DNA of 64,000 bases from Membranipora membranacea (taxonomy: Eukaryota > Bryozoa > Gymnolaemata > Cheilostomatida > Membraniporidae). The notes under the pieces were generated by a model that was not told the origin of the DNA, ran no database searches, and worked only from the letters and a program-made list of their open reading frames with translations. Below are positions 26,745-38,378 of this stretch, in pieces; positions within the stretch are counted from its first letter, which is position 1; every line of letters starts with the position of its first letter. Both the position numbers and the translations under genes were made by a program. The stretch spans positions 16,912,062 to 16,976,061 of the forward strand of contig OU612074.1 in assembly GCA_914767715.1 (NCBI GenBank). The letters run 5' to 3'.

Positions 26745-28212
26745 GTAACAGGTAATTTTTATGGTCGAAGCAAATAATTAAGTTTTGAAGAAATATGTAT
26801 GAGAGTATAAAGATTTCGTTTCATTTGATCACTGGCAATAGATAGTATGGTTTTTGGCCAACTAAGATAGTTAGTATCTTGATTCAACATTGAATGTTAC
26901 AGGCCCCAATGTAGACTCCTCTCAGAAGAATACAGTAATTATTAGTTACTGCTTAGACACTTGGGCAACCATAACTCAAACCCGCTGAGAGTGTCGTTTG
27001 TCATCCGCAAAAGACCATCATGTAAGAATTAATCTCTGTTGGCCCCAATGCAATATTATCCATCCTAGCAGTTTTACTGGCTCATTTGAGGTGATCATTT
27101 CTGTACACTGGGGTTTTTGTATTTTTACACAGGTTAAGACAAACTTTGAATATCTTTCAGCTATCTTTACCTTGAAGATGTTAACCTTTCCAATAATATT
27201 TTATGGGAAATGGGAACAGTTTGAATAACAGCGTAGTAATTGTAAGACTGATAACATTTTAACTTATTATCAAGCAATGTTTCTCGTTATATAAATCCTT
27301 TTTATTATAATTGAATATGCATCCAAAACTGTAAGAAATAAAATGTCTCAGCATGACTCAAAGGCTTCTGTGGAGACGTTGTTCGGATATTTTCTCAATC
27401 TCGCACAACTTTTACTGGTTGTATTATTAAAGGGTCAGTCCTATTTGAAAAGTGGATAAACTATCCCAGTAAATCAAATATTGCAAGTTCGTAGGGCAAA
27501 TAAAAATTTAAAAAACTCGAAATTGTGGAAAATAGCAATTAGTTTTTTCCAATTATTTTTAAAAGGATCATTGTGCATCATAGTGGTCAGGGGGAGGCAA
27601 TAAATCACTATGATCCACTGTGAACCCAATTTTCAGACTTTGCAGCAGTTTTTCTGCATTTAGGTTCACAGGCTGTTTTATTTCATATGCCCTAATGACT
27701 TTCAAGCCTGAGATCCTTAAAACCATACTAAACATGGCCGAGTTGGACTGTCACCGTAAGCATTTTACATTCAATATTCAGAATAAATATAATCTCAACG
27801 TTGTGAGCAAATTTTCTGCACACTATTACCTTAATATTGCACAGATATTCATGATTATATTAAAATACAATAATCATTCAATATTTTGAATCAATATTGT
27901 TTAAAAGTTGCAAGTAAAGTTTCTGCAGAGGCGATGCTTCAAGATTACCTCAACATTGTATAAATGTTCATGGTTAGATCATGATGCAATATACATACAA
28001 TATTGTAAAGGGTATGTGCCAATATCAACTCAATATCGCCCAAATATTCATGATTAAATTATAATGCAATAATCAATCCATACTGTTGAAAAATATATAC
28101 TGAATATTTGCTAAATATTTAACAAAGTATTGGTCATCAACTTGATTGCAAAATTAAAAAAATGATCTTACAATATTCAATAAATATTTTGACTATAGCA
28201 AACAGACTCATA
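26745..28212 (+). repeat. Interspersed AT-rich element with internal ~112-bp subrepeats, copy 1
   Basis: This segment matches the reverse complement of 61,838-63,318 over most of its length. Anchors are the GTTACTGCTTAGACACTTGG block (26,947), GTGATCATTTCTGTACACTG (27,091), GAATATGCATC (27,313) and GCAAACAGACTC at the right end (28,199). The right half is built of degenerate units of about 112 bp rich in CAATATTG, each with ATTCATGRTTATATTA and a GCAGAGGCGATG-like motif. No transposase is visible, so the element is presumably non-autonomous. This copy carries about 340 bp (27,425-27,770) that the other lacks. Confidence 0.8.
27425..27770. mobile_element. Insertion of about 340 bp inside the interspersed element, type unknown
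   Basis: In the inverted copy at 62.6 kb the flanks TGGTTGTATTA and ATTCAGAATAAATATAATC are nearly adjacent. Here they are separated by about 340 bp of unrelated sequence beginning AAGGGTCAGTCC. No clear terminal repeats or target-site duplication were found. A deletion from the other copy would look the same, but the subrepeat structure favours insertion here. Confidence 0.45.
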
Positions 28213-28528
28213 TATGCTGATCTGAATACGGTCTTATTTCGGTACTTGAACTATACCTGAGTGTTATATTTGCCATATCTAAAACAATTACTGACTAACA
28301 CTAGTCAGCCAGTCTGCTTCCACAAATGACAGGATGTTATGTCATATTAATGCAATGCAGTGGCTATTTCATTCTTTGCTGAACCATGCCACATACCAGA
28401 TGTCTCTTTAACTGCTCCCAAAATAAGTCTGTGAACATCAAAAACAATTTCATATACTTTCAAATTTTGAGCCATACCTGAGCACCAGTTGGTAGGAACA
28501 AGGAACAATCACTTTCGATATGATGCCC

Positions 28529-28780
28529 TTAATCTCCATCTTGTCTTGTTGCTTTTTGACAATCGGTAGTCGTAGGTTTCACCTCCTCCCTTTGCATGAT
28601 TCTGTAAAACTCAGTGACATTGATTTCTCCCAAACCTGAAAAAATATCCGACAGATCAAAGCGAAACTTCATAGATTTATCATCATCACAGTGAATTAAA
28701 ACGCTATCATTGGCAATGGTTAACATATATGATTTTTTTCTTTCCAATACTCCCAGTCCTGCTTCTGCTAGGCACATCAA
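28529..28780 (-). other. Unrecognised open frame, possible exon
   Basis: An 83-codon frame rich in charged residues contains a TTTTTTCAG acceptor-like site about two thirds of the way along. I recognise no domain. Its only support is proximity to the collagen-like frame upstream on the same strand. It may be a chance frame. Confidence 0.15.
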
Positions 28781-29140
28781 CCTTTGACCAAATCTTCCCA
28801 GCTACTTACTCTTGAAGGGGACTTTTTTGAGTTATGGACAAACTATGGAAAACATCTCTTAAGACTAAATTTTGAATTTTCCTCATTTTAGGGCTGCGCC
28901 AATACCAAAATCTTATTCTGCTCTTACCGTGCAAGTCACTCAAAATCCATTGAACAATGCTTATATACTTTTGGACGCTACCTTCAATAACCACCAATTG
29001 GGAAAACGTCTCAATTCCATTTCGTTTCTAAATGTAATGCCAAAGGGAAAAATATCTATTGCAATGCTCAGCCCTAATCTGGGGGAAAAATCGCTTTTAA
29101 TTCACTGAGATTTGAAAAAACATTGTGCACACATTTGGTA

Positions 29141-29332
29141 TTACATCGTATGAGACCAAGAGAAACACATGACAGAGGTGTGCGGCGGAATGGATTCCCC
29201 TATTGATCCAATGTAACCATCTCTTCCAGGTTCTCCTGGAGGACCTTGTTTGCAACTGCTAGATATACCGTTACTATTTCCCTCTTCAGTCAAAAGAGGC
29301 ATTTCTATTTTGATTCGTATATCATAAGGCAA
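29141..29332 (-). CDS. Collagen-like exon fragment (minus strand)
   Basis: The frame contains an uninterrupted Gly-X-Y run, GPPGEPGRDGYIGSIG (about 29,197-29,245), just after a cysteine, CKQGPPGEPG. That resembles the collagen exon of the plus-strand locus at 52.3 kb ([15 protein letters not shown]). Possible acceptors (AATAG, TGAAG) lie upstream on the minus strand, but no convincing donor was found after the repeats and no partner exons could be assigned. Best read as an orphan exon or gene fragment of a collagen-stalk secreted protein. Confidence 0.4.
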   Translation of the reverse strand: MPYDIRIKIEMPLLTEEGNSNGISSSCKQGPPGEPGRDGYIGSIGESIPPHTSVMCFSWSHTM

Positions 29333-30957
29333 AAAACACTATGTCACTCTCTATACCCCAATATTAGATGTCTCAACTAATTATAATTTTGGGATGTGTT
29401 GGTTGTTTGTTGAGTGAAATATTGCAAACTCTAAAATGGATGTGTGCATGTGTAGAGTGTTAGTTGTTGGGTATTTGGCTGTACTGTTGCACGCCCACAC
29501 CAATTATTGCTGGTTGAATTTGGTTCACTGCCATCCTTAATCTACCAGAGAAACAACAGCACAAATAGCTATACTTGTACTAACAAAGAAAGTTTAAGGT
29601 GCGGGGTTCATTCCGTCTCATGAGGAACATTGACAATCGATGTTTGCCTGTTTGAAAATTGCCATATATCAATCTGCCGCCCTTCACAAAAGTCTTGAAT
29701 TGTTACTTGGAAAAATTACTACGGAAGGCTTCACTGTGTCTACACACTAGGAAATGCAAAGATTTTTTTGAAAATTAACAAAGTAGACATTTTATACAAG
29801 TATCTGAAATCATGTAAAATAATATTACAAAACTAATTTCCTTGTATAACTTATCCTCTATTCACAGGACCTAATATGACATGTTTTATAACTGATCAAT
29901 AATGTAAGAAAGCACATAGTATAGTCATTAATCAAAAGAATAAGCTGACAGAGTGATAAACACAGAACCATCCAAAAGACATTCATTACAGTGATTTAAT
30001 CGAGCTTGACACAATGGACCAATTATTTTCTCTACCATTATATTTCTCTATAAAATACAAGGCTGATGAAGGTCAGCAATTTATCATGTATAGGGGTTCA
30101 TTCAAACAATATGTATCATTACAAAATTAGCACGGATGTTTTGCTTCAACAGTGTAGTAAATATCTTGAACATTCCTCCTAATTTTATTGTAGTAAGACA
30201 ACAAATCACACTTATTTTATAAGTTAATTGTAAATAGATATAAGCCCCCAACATATATAATATCAGGCCGTCCTTAACATTTACGCGTTTCCTTTTTTAC
30301 TAGATTTGCTGTAAGATTGCCGAGAGGATTAAAGTGCTGACTGGCATTTTCGTCACTTTGAGTTAATAGTTTTGTCCCTATTGATAATTAAGCCTTTTTT
30401 TCCAGCAGCAACAAAACATGTTCAAACAAATATTTATTCACATGAAATTTTCAAAAATCAATACTTGGCCGTGTCAAATTTTCGCATATTCTCACAGAAG
30501 AAGAATGCCAGTATACCATGAATGTGCCATGTCATGTCTTTAATGTGAGTAGGACATAGAATTTTTGCCTATAACATTGAATGTACCTGTTGACGTTGGT
30601 TGAAGTAGAAAAATTTACAATGAAACAAGCACCATTCAGAGTCTATCAGTCATATCTTGGACACAGTGATGCTGAAATCTGTGGAGGTATTCTTAAGAAG
30701 TGATGGATTTGCCACTCGCTCTAACCTTTTGGTTAGGCCTTTTGATAGGTATGTCCGAGTGTTGTGGCTTAGACAATAAAATGACTTATCAAAGATTGAC
30801 AAATATTGAAAAAATAATAATTGGTTGCGATAAACCATCTGTAAAATTGAATTAATTGTGAACAAAAAGGAGTTGTTACCAACTTTTGCCTTTTGAGGAT
30901 TCTCGAGAGAAAAATGTTTAAATTTTTGGCTGATGAACGAAAATATTTTCTTCGCAG
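29333..30957. other. No gene seen
   Basis: AT-rich sequence with no supportable exon. It may be an intron or 5' region of the PAN/F-type-lectin-like gene, whose signal-peptide exon has not been located. Confidence 0.5.
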
Positions 30958-32811
30958 CTTTTAACGAGACAGCAAGGAACAAGAACAGATTTGGTGCTTT
31001 TGAGTATTCCAGCACCTTCTGCAGGATGCCAGCATTGAGGGTTACTAAGACAGAAGCTAGATCGGTAGTAGAGTGTGGTACTCACTGTATCTCTTCAGAT
31101 ATGTGTGTCGGGTTCAAATTCAATAAATCATCCTTGAAATGTGAGTCCTATGAAGGATCTTTGACGGCACAAAACGCAACTAGGCATTCAGTCAAAAGGG
31201 ACAAAGTTTATGTTCGGAATCTCTGTACCAATCTGGCATTGAGTAAGTAATCTTCATTTATATTGCTGATACAAGAAAAACACAACTCATTACTCAGTTG
31301 ATGTAAAAGATCTGAGAGTTCTGAACTGACCACTTAAGTGAGGTTAAAGTACAACAAATTGATAATTCAATTTATAACAGTCAAGCCACAATATATCAAT
31401 ATTGCGGAGCCCGTAAAGTTATTGACTGTATGTGGGTAACACAAGTGTGGCAAGACAACCCTGTTGTATAGCGCAGTATAATTGATGATTCCGTGCCTAG
31501 AAAGAAACATAGATGTCAAATTGCCACATGCCACATTGCACCGTAAATGTTTTGCAAAATGTATTTTTCCCTTTCTTGGTAGCATCAAAACACATCATCA
31601 CATCTCCACATTCTATAGCAGATCACCCCAGCCTCTTCTGAAATATCTGTGTTCAAACTGTTGCCAACATGATTATGACCCTATATTTCCCATCAAATTG
31701 ACAAGATTGCAAAAACATTCTAATTCCCAGATAAATCAGTGACTGCTCCACAGAAGCAGAGGGAAGGATTCGGACATATTAGTGTGATTACCGATGGACT
31801 GTGGATGGATTCTTATGTTCAAAATAGTGATCTAGAGATGTCTGATGTCTACCTGTCCTCATTATCACTGGATAAAATGTGGTTTGAGATAGACCTCATT
31901 GATGAATACTTGGTCTTTGCTGTGAATATATACAGCAGAAACGGTAATAATTAAATCCCATTATGATGGCCAGATTTAAAACTAGGGCTTTCAACAATCC
32001 AAACCAAATTCCAAGAACCAGATTTTCTACAGCAGCTCTATCAAAGATCTTTTCCTTACGACAGTGTTGCCTGACAAATTTACCTTATTGGTAAATAGTA
32101 AATGGTAAATAATAAATAGTAAATAGTTGGCAGTTGTTGCATTTCTATTAAAGAATTGGATGTGATGGTGAGGGAAAGATACCTGCTGTTTCATATTGTG
32201 TGACCAAACATTAAAATTTTACTCAGATCAATAGAGCCAGATCTCATAGAGCTGCATTACAACTTCAGATTTTTCAAATAGATAAATCTGTCAGATTGAT
32301 CATTTGGAGCGACCTGAGCAATCAGTTTCTGTGAAATAGTCCAGAACATAGCTGCAGAATGAATGCAGCTTACCCCAACAGAGAAGTGACTAACAGCTTG
32401 AGCGATATATGTTGGTTTGAAATTGTATTTAATGACTAATCATGTCTACGGTTGACCAAAACCGCCAATTTTTTCCACATATTATTCCCGGTGCCTGAAA
32501 TGATGGCGTTTTTGGTTTGACCAAAACCGCCACCTCTATGTTCTCTCAGTCAATTTCTAAATCAAGTCCTTTTATTTTATTGTTCAGTGGGCAGAGGAGA
32601 TATGAGAGTATCTGTGTACAGTAACAGCTCACTTCTTACTGAGTCTGCTGATAGAGAATGTGCTCATCATCCAGGAGAGCTGTCTTATCCGTGGCAGCTC
32701 ATAGAGTGTCACACACCACAGAGGGGGCGCTATGTCAGAGCTGACCTGAACTGGGTTATGAACAGTCAAATTGTGTTGGCCCTTTATGAATTTCTGGTTT
32801 ATGGCTACTGA
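30958..32811 (+). CDS. Secreted PAN/apple plus F-type-lectin-like (FTP) protein, three 3' exons
   Basis: Three exons join with phase-1 introns: 30,958-31,242 (acceptor TTCTTCGCAG, donor GTAAGT), 31,731-31,943 (acceptor TAATTCCCAG, donor GTAATA) and 32,588-32,811 (acceptor TATTGTTCAG, stop TGA). Exon 1 encodes a PAN/apple module with the cysteine pattern FC..VECGTHC..DMCVGFKF..KCESYEG..LC. Exons 2 and 3 together give a discoidin-fold FTP domain: HISVITDGLW and WFEIDLIDEY in the first half; RGDMRVSVYS, ECAHHPGE, GRYVRADL and LYEFLVYGY in the second. FTP domains often bind fucose, but the canonical His/Arg/Arg binding set is not clear here, so sugar binding is unproven. No signal-peptide exon was found. 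An in-frame ATG at 30,933 exists but is not followed by a leader. Exon 2 could also start at 31,740, a second in-frame AG. Confidence 0.72.
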
Positions 32812-33033
32812 TCGATCATGTGTACTCCACAGGGTTGTAGTTTAGATAATACGACAGGGGAGGAAAAAATTTGAGACGAATGAAAATGACTATACTCCAT
32901 CAAGAGTTAGCCAGAGGAAGGTAATTTCTAGTTTACTCATGATCTGTACTACTCACCCTTGTAACATGTATTATCTGTGAGTCTTGAATACTCTTGGCAT
33001 ATAATAAGAGTGATGACAATTGATGATGGTCAA

Positions 33034-33039
33034 AATAAA
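33034..33039 (+). promoter_or_regulatory. Polyadenylation signal AATAAA, PAN/FTP gene
   Basis: AATAAA lies about 225 bp after the stop codon. The matching site in the duplicated copy has become AATTAA. A second AATAAATAAA run near 33,196 is kept in both copies. Confidence 0.5.
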
Positions 33040-36000
33040 CTAAGCAATGTCAAGATTAAAATTATTTTTCGATGTAGTTGGGAATTTCTGCATTCCTGAA
33101 TTTCTCCATTGTTTTTCATAGTCCCAAAAAAAGCCTGCAGGTAAATAGTCAGGCAAATTATTTTAGCAAATATATTGAGTTTGAATTCACAGAAAAATAA
33201 ATAAAAGTGGTGCAATATTGTGAATGGCACTTGAGTGAGTTGGGGGATCTATTTTACACACCCATGCAGAAAATCTTATTCAGTCAAATGGATTTAAGCT
33301 TAAAATATACCACTTTCCCATCCCCTTATCAATCCTCGGCCCACTATAGGAGGGGTGCAGAAAACTCCCATAATCAATTAAGGTTATATAAATAGCAAGA
33401 GGAAATCCTGAAGGAGCTGTTCAGGACATGGCTTATTCAATTGACTTGGTTTAGGCCACCCTATCTCTCTTTCTAGAGGACGCAGTGCCTCCTTGCCTCC
33501 CTACCTCTCCTTAAACTACAGGCCTGCTCCAAAACAGCTATAAACATTATGTATTGTGTATCTGTGGGAACACTCTGTTTGTCTTTTTGATGTGGTTCAT
33601 CACATTATTGAGTCGTTCGGGGATGTTTTCAAAACATTCCTCATTAATGCCTTTTACTTATATATATTGTGATCTCTCGTATTTTGTAATACTGTATTGT
33701 AAGTTCCATGATAATACTATGTCTCAAATATCATCACCGACTTAATATTGATTGCAAATTGTATTCTCTGTTGGCAGGCAGGACTTGTACTTGCAATCGT
33801 TAATTAGGCCATATATATCTGTGTGATGCCAATAATTTAGCACTCAGGCGATGTATATTTTGGAAGAACAGTGTCATTTAGGCTAAAAGGAAAAAAGCAC
33901 AAATCACCATGGTCGAGCATTTAAACTGGCATCTTATGTCATGCTAACAAAAAGAGATTTATTTGCATATTTATTTAGGTACACCCCAAGGCATAGTATA
34001 GACTGCAAGAAGATTGCGAAACTTGAAGTTATTTTCTTTTTTATAAAGGGGAGGCAACTTTCTTGTCATATTAGTATAATACTTTTACTCGTATTAAAAT
34101 ATACAAAAGAAAAACTGTAGCTGGGTTCCAGCGTAAGTGAAGTAAATCACCTAAGGCAATCCCTCCCCTGTGACGAGATGTTAGGTTATTGCTATCTTTG
34201 ATTCATACCCTAGCAATTCCATCAAAAGTAACTGTATAGTCCTCAAGTTACTTATATGTACATATGCATAATTGAATGGTCTTTTAAATCATTGAAATCA
34301 ATGGCAAAACTTTTAGGCATAATCTATTGTATCATTGGGTTCAGAGGCCTCGTTATTATTTAAAGTTTCACAAATATGATTAGAAGAGTTGTCCATAAAA
34401 ATTCAAAGTATGGTATTATACCACAGACATCATTGACATAGATCTAAACAACTAACTATAACAGATGTCTTGCAGTTGCAGGAAGAAATTGAAATGCTGT
34501 CTGTAGTCGCATAATGACTCAAACTATGATCAGCAACAGTTCTCCAGCTCAGGAATACAAATGATCAGTTTGGACCGTCAGAATCAGCGTTCGAGGAAAA
34601 CATTGTGACTTGAAATAGGAAAGAAAATTTTGATTTTTCAAGTTGGTGACAGATTAGAAATTTTTCTTATTATTGCCATTATTATAGCTCATCATGAATT
34701 TGTTTGCTTGAAAGACAAGGAGGCACAGATGGCCAATGCTAATCAGCGTCAAATATTTCTTCACCAATGAGCAAAAATCAAGAAAAAAACTTCACTTCAG
34801 TGTATGTGGTATGTGGGTATCTGAATATTTTACTGTGGTGTTGGTAATATTGGCTATTACTCCTAGATTGTATGTTGTTATCTATTCTGTTTACCAGCAG
34901 TATAGAGGTGTGAAATGTGTATGCAGTATGTTTGTGTATGCCTTGTCACCAGGGGTGTAGGGAGTACCCCCGACGACCTGGCCTATCGGGGTTGAATTTA
35001 CAAATCCAGACTTGCAGAGTTGAATAGATCTGGAGTTGGGAGAGAAAATCTGGCTTTGAACAGTATAACAGGCCAAAATAAACTCAAACTCACATTGTAT
35101 TGCATTAAATTGGTGTTGGGGAGCCCCAACAGTCCCCAACGACATTGCGGTATGAGTTTTTGGTGTTTGAGTAGGCCAAACGCTCCATCATCAGCATTGG
35201 GGTGGGCTAAACTGCAATGGATGTCAAATCTGACGCATAAGTTTTTCTTCTTATTTCGTGTTGTCAAGGACTGTTACTAGAGACTTTCATCCAAGTCTCC
35301 TTTTCCAAAGATTTAAGACCAAAAATATTTTATTTAGAACATGCTTCCTGAAATTATTACCTCCCACCCACAAAATTGATATGTTGTGTGTTTATCTGGA
35401 TTTTGGCCAGGTCAGTCAAAGGCCATAGCTTGAAATTCACATGTCTATAGTTTTTTGATGGGGAGAGTGCACATTTGACTCTATTCTATTGAAATAATCC
35501 AATATTCTTGTTAAAGCAAATTTCAAGCTCAGTGGTTTTCCCATGAGTGTCGGTGGTGGATTTTCCACCACAGCTGAACATTCAAAATAAAATTTCATAA
35601 ATGCATGTATCATGAGTTGTCTTCCCATTTTATCATTTAAAGTAACTTTTCTAATTTTAATAATACTATGCTTTTAATAACTGATTTTAGCTTTGACAAA
35701 CCCACCTAGAATATTTCATCAGCCAGTATAATAATATTCTTTTAATGACTGATTTTAATTCTTACAAACCCGTCTAGAATGTTCCATGTTTCCTGTTTCA
35801 TCAGTCAGTATCATATTATATAATGCTTTCAATAACTGAACATGAGCAGAGTCTAGTCTAGTCTGATGCGACAACACCTTTTAACAATTTAATATTTTAA
35901 CTAGTCTACAGTAATCAATAATATAGTGCCTTACTGAACTCAACCCACTGAAGTAAGTTCTTGAGCTCTGCCTGCTGGCAGACTTCCCTACTTTGATATA

Positions 36001-36104
36001 TTGTTGCCTTGTTTGTACTCTGTTGTTAGACTGTAGCCTCCCTTGGGCAGTAGGTAGAGGCCTAGTGAAAACCCCCATTGCACCACTGCAACCATTCACC
36101 TGAT

Positions 36105-36398
36105 TCCCAGTCCAGTGCCTCCCAGCTATCCCACAAAGATAGATGTAACTCAGAGCCATTCCATTCCCCCATTCCAGTCCAGTTATCCTCCCAGCTATCT
36201 CGCAAAGATAGTTGTAACTCAAAGCCATTCCCCCTCTATTCCAGTCCAGTTATCCTCACAACTATCTCGCACAGATAGTTGTAACCATGAGCCATTCCCC
36301 CCCCCCCCCAATTCCAGTCCAGTTATCCTCACAACTATCTCGACAGATAGTTGTAACCATGAGCCATTCCCCCCCCCCCAATTCCAGTCCAGTTATCC
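36105..36398. repeat. About 60-bp C-rich minisatellite, copy 1
   Basis: Roughly five degenerate units contain CCAGTCCAGTTATCC, an AGCTATCTCGCAAAGATAGT hairpin-like core and a C homopolymer of variable length. Reading frames through it translate to a repetitive Ser/Pro/Gln string that is not credible as protein. It abuts the acceptor region of the duplicated exon and marks the duplication junction. Confidence 0.85.
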
Positions 36399-36442
36399 TC
36401 CCAGTCAATTTCTAAATCAGGTCCTTTTATTTTATTGTTCAG

Positions 36443-36666
36443 TTGGCAGAGGAGATATGAGAGTATCTGTGTACAGTAACAGCTCACTTCTTACTGAGTC
36501 TGCTGATAGAGAATGTGCTCATCATCCAGGAGAGCTGTCTTATCCGTGGCAGCTCATAGAATGTCATACACCACAGAGGGGACGCTATGTCAGAGCTGAC
36601 CTGCACTGGGTTATGGACAATCAAACTGTGTTGGCCCTCTATGAATTTCTGGTTTATGGCTACTGA
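36443..36666 (+). CDS. Duplicated terminal exon of the FTP domain
   Basis: A near-identical copy of the last exon of the PAN/FTP gene, with acceptor TATTGTTCAG, the same reading phase and stop TGA all intact. Four residues differ, clustered near the end: DLNWVMNSQIV in copy 1 is DLHWVMDNQTV here. The upstream FTP exon and PAN exon were not duplicated, so this cannot be a gene alone. It could serve as an alternative last exon of the gene upstream, or be inert. Its open frame and preserved splice site suggest recent duplication or continued use. Confidence 0.55.
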
Positions 36667-38156
36667 TCGATCATGTGTACTCCACAGGGTTGTAGTTTAG
36701 ATAATACGACAGGGGAGGAAAAAATTTGAGACAGTTTCAAAAAAATGACTATACTCCATCAAGAGTTAGCCAGAGGAAAGTAATTTCTAGTTTACTCATG
36801 ATCTGTACTACTCACCCTTGTAACATGTATTATCTGTGAGTCTTGAATACTCTTGGCACATAATAAGAGTGATGACAATTGATGATGGTCAAAATTAACT
36901 AAGCAATGTCAAGATTAAAATTATTTTTCGATGTAGTTTGGAATTTCTGCATTTCTGAATTTCTCCATTGTTTTTCATAGTCCCAAAAAAAGCCTGCAGG
37001 TAAATAGTCAGGCAAATTATTTTAGCAAATATATTGAGTTTGAATTCACAGAAAAATAAATAAAAGTGGTGCAATATTGTGAATGGCACTTGAGTGAGTT
37101 GGGGGGTATATTTTACACACCCATGCAGAAAATCTTATTCAGTCAAATGGATTTAATCTTAAAATATACCACTTTCCCATCCCCTTATCAATCCTCGGCC
37201 CACTATAGGAGGGGGTGCAGAAAACTCCCATAATCAATAAAGGTTATATAAATAGCAAGAGGAAATCCTGAAAGAGCTGTTCAGGACATGGCTTATTCAA
37301 TTGACTTGGTTTAGGCCACCCTATCTCTCTTTCTAGAGAAGGCAGTGCCTCCTTGCCTCCCTACCTCCCCTTAAACTACAGGCCTGCTCCAAAACAGCTA
37401 TAAATATTATGTATTGTGTATCTGTGGGAACACTGTGTTTGTTCTTTTGATGTGGTTTATCACATTATTGAGTCGTTCGGGGATGTTTTCAAAACATTCC
37501 TCATTAATGCCTTTTACTTATATATATTGTGATCTCTCGTATTTTGTAATACTGTATTGTAAGTTCCATGATAATACTATGTCTCAAATATCATCACCGA
37601 CTTAATATTGATTGCAAATTGTATTCTCTGTTGGCAGGCAGGACTTGTACTTGCAATCGTTAATTAGGCCATATATATCTGTGTGATGCCAATAATTTAG
37701 CACTCAGGTGAGGTATATTTTGGAAGAACAGTGTCATTTAGGCTAAAAGGAAAAAAGCACAAATCACCATGGTCGAGCATTTAAGCTGGCATCTTATGTC
37801 ATGCTAACAAAAAGAGATTTATTTGCAGGAAATTATTTGAATTTAATTGAAGAGTCATAGGTACGCCCCAAGGCATAGTAAAGACTGCAAGAAGATTGCG
37901 AAACTTGAAGTTATTCTCTTTTTTATAAAGGGGAGGCAACTTTCTTGTCATATTAGTATAATACTTTTACTCGTATTAAAATATACGAAAGAAAAACTGT
38001 AGCTGGGTTCCAGCGTAAGTGAAGTACATCACCTAAGGCAATCCCTCCCCTGTGATAGCCACTTGTGGACGAGATGTTAGGTTATTGCTATCTTTGATTC
38101 GTACCCTAGCAATTCCATCAAAAGTAACTGTATAATCCTCAAGTTACTTATGTACA

Positions 38157-38378
38157 GGCAGGTTGGCGTAGTGGTTAGGATTCGAGCATCTCAATCTGAG
38201 AGTTGCAGGTTCGAATCCTGGTCACTACCCATGCTGCTGAAGGAGGTGAGCTCTCTGGACAATAGCATAGCTTGCCCACTCCTACCTTGTACAGGAGTGC
38301 GCTAAATTGAATATGTATATGTATCTATCTTATATTCATGTAAAAGATTGCTGGAGAGCAGCTAAATAAAAAGTGATT
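38157..38378 (+). mobile_element. tRNA-derived SINE inserted in duplication copy 2
   Basis: Box A (TGGCGTAGTGG) and box B (GGTTCGAATCC) lie at tRNA spacing and are followed by a non-tRNA body (GCTGAAGGAGGTGAGCTCTC..GTGCGCTAAAT) and an A-rich tail. The insertion is absent at the matching point in copy 1 (about 34,258), which gives clean boundaries. A related copy is at 45,542. The target-site duplication, around ATGTACA, is imperfect. Confidence 0.88.

Larger units (their letters stand above)
32547..36398. repeat. Tandem segmental duplication, copy 1
   Basis: This block of about 3.85 kb is repeated directly downstream (36,399-about 40,445) at roughly 97% identity by eye. It starts at CAGTCAATTTCTAAATCA just before the last FTP exon and ends within a CCAGTCCAGTTATCC minisatellite. 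Apart from the exon and the minisatellite I see no gene; the rest is 3' untranslated and intergenic sequence. Confidence 0.93.

Noticed and set aside
34891-35280. Overlapping 84-89-codon frames, repeated at 39,025-39,414
   Set aside because: They appear on both strands of duplicated non-coding sequence and differ between copies without any sign of coding constraint.
36115-36666. A 183-codon Ser/Pro/Gln-rich protein fused to the FTP exon
   Set aside because: The first half is read-through of a C-rich minisatellite; the real exon begins after the TTCAG acceptor at 36,442.
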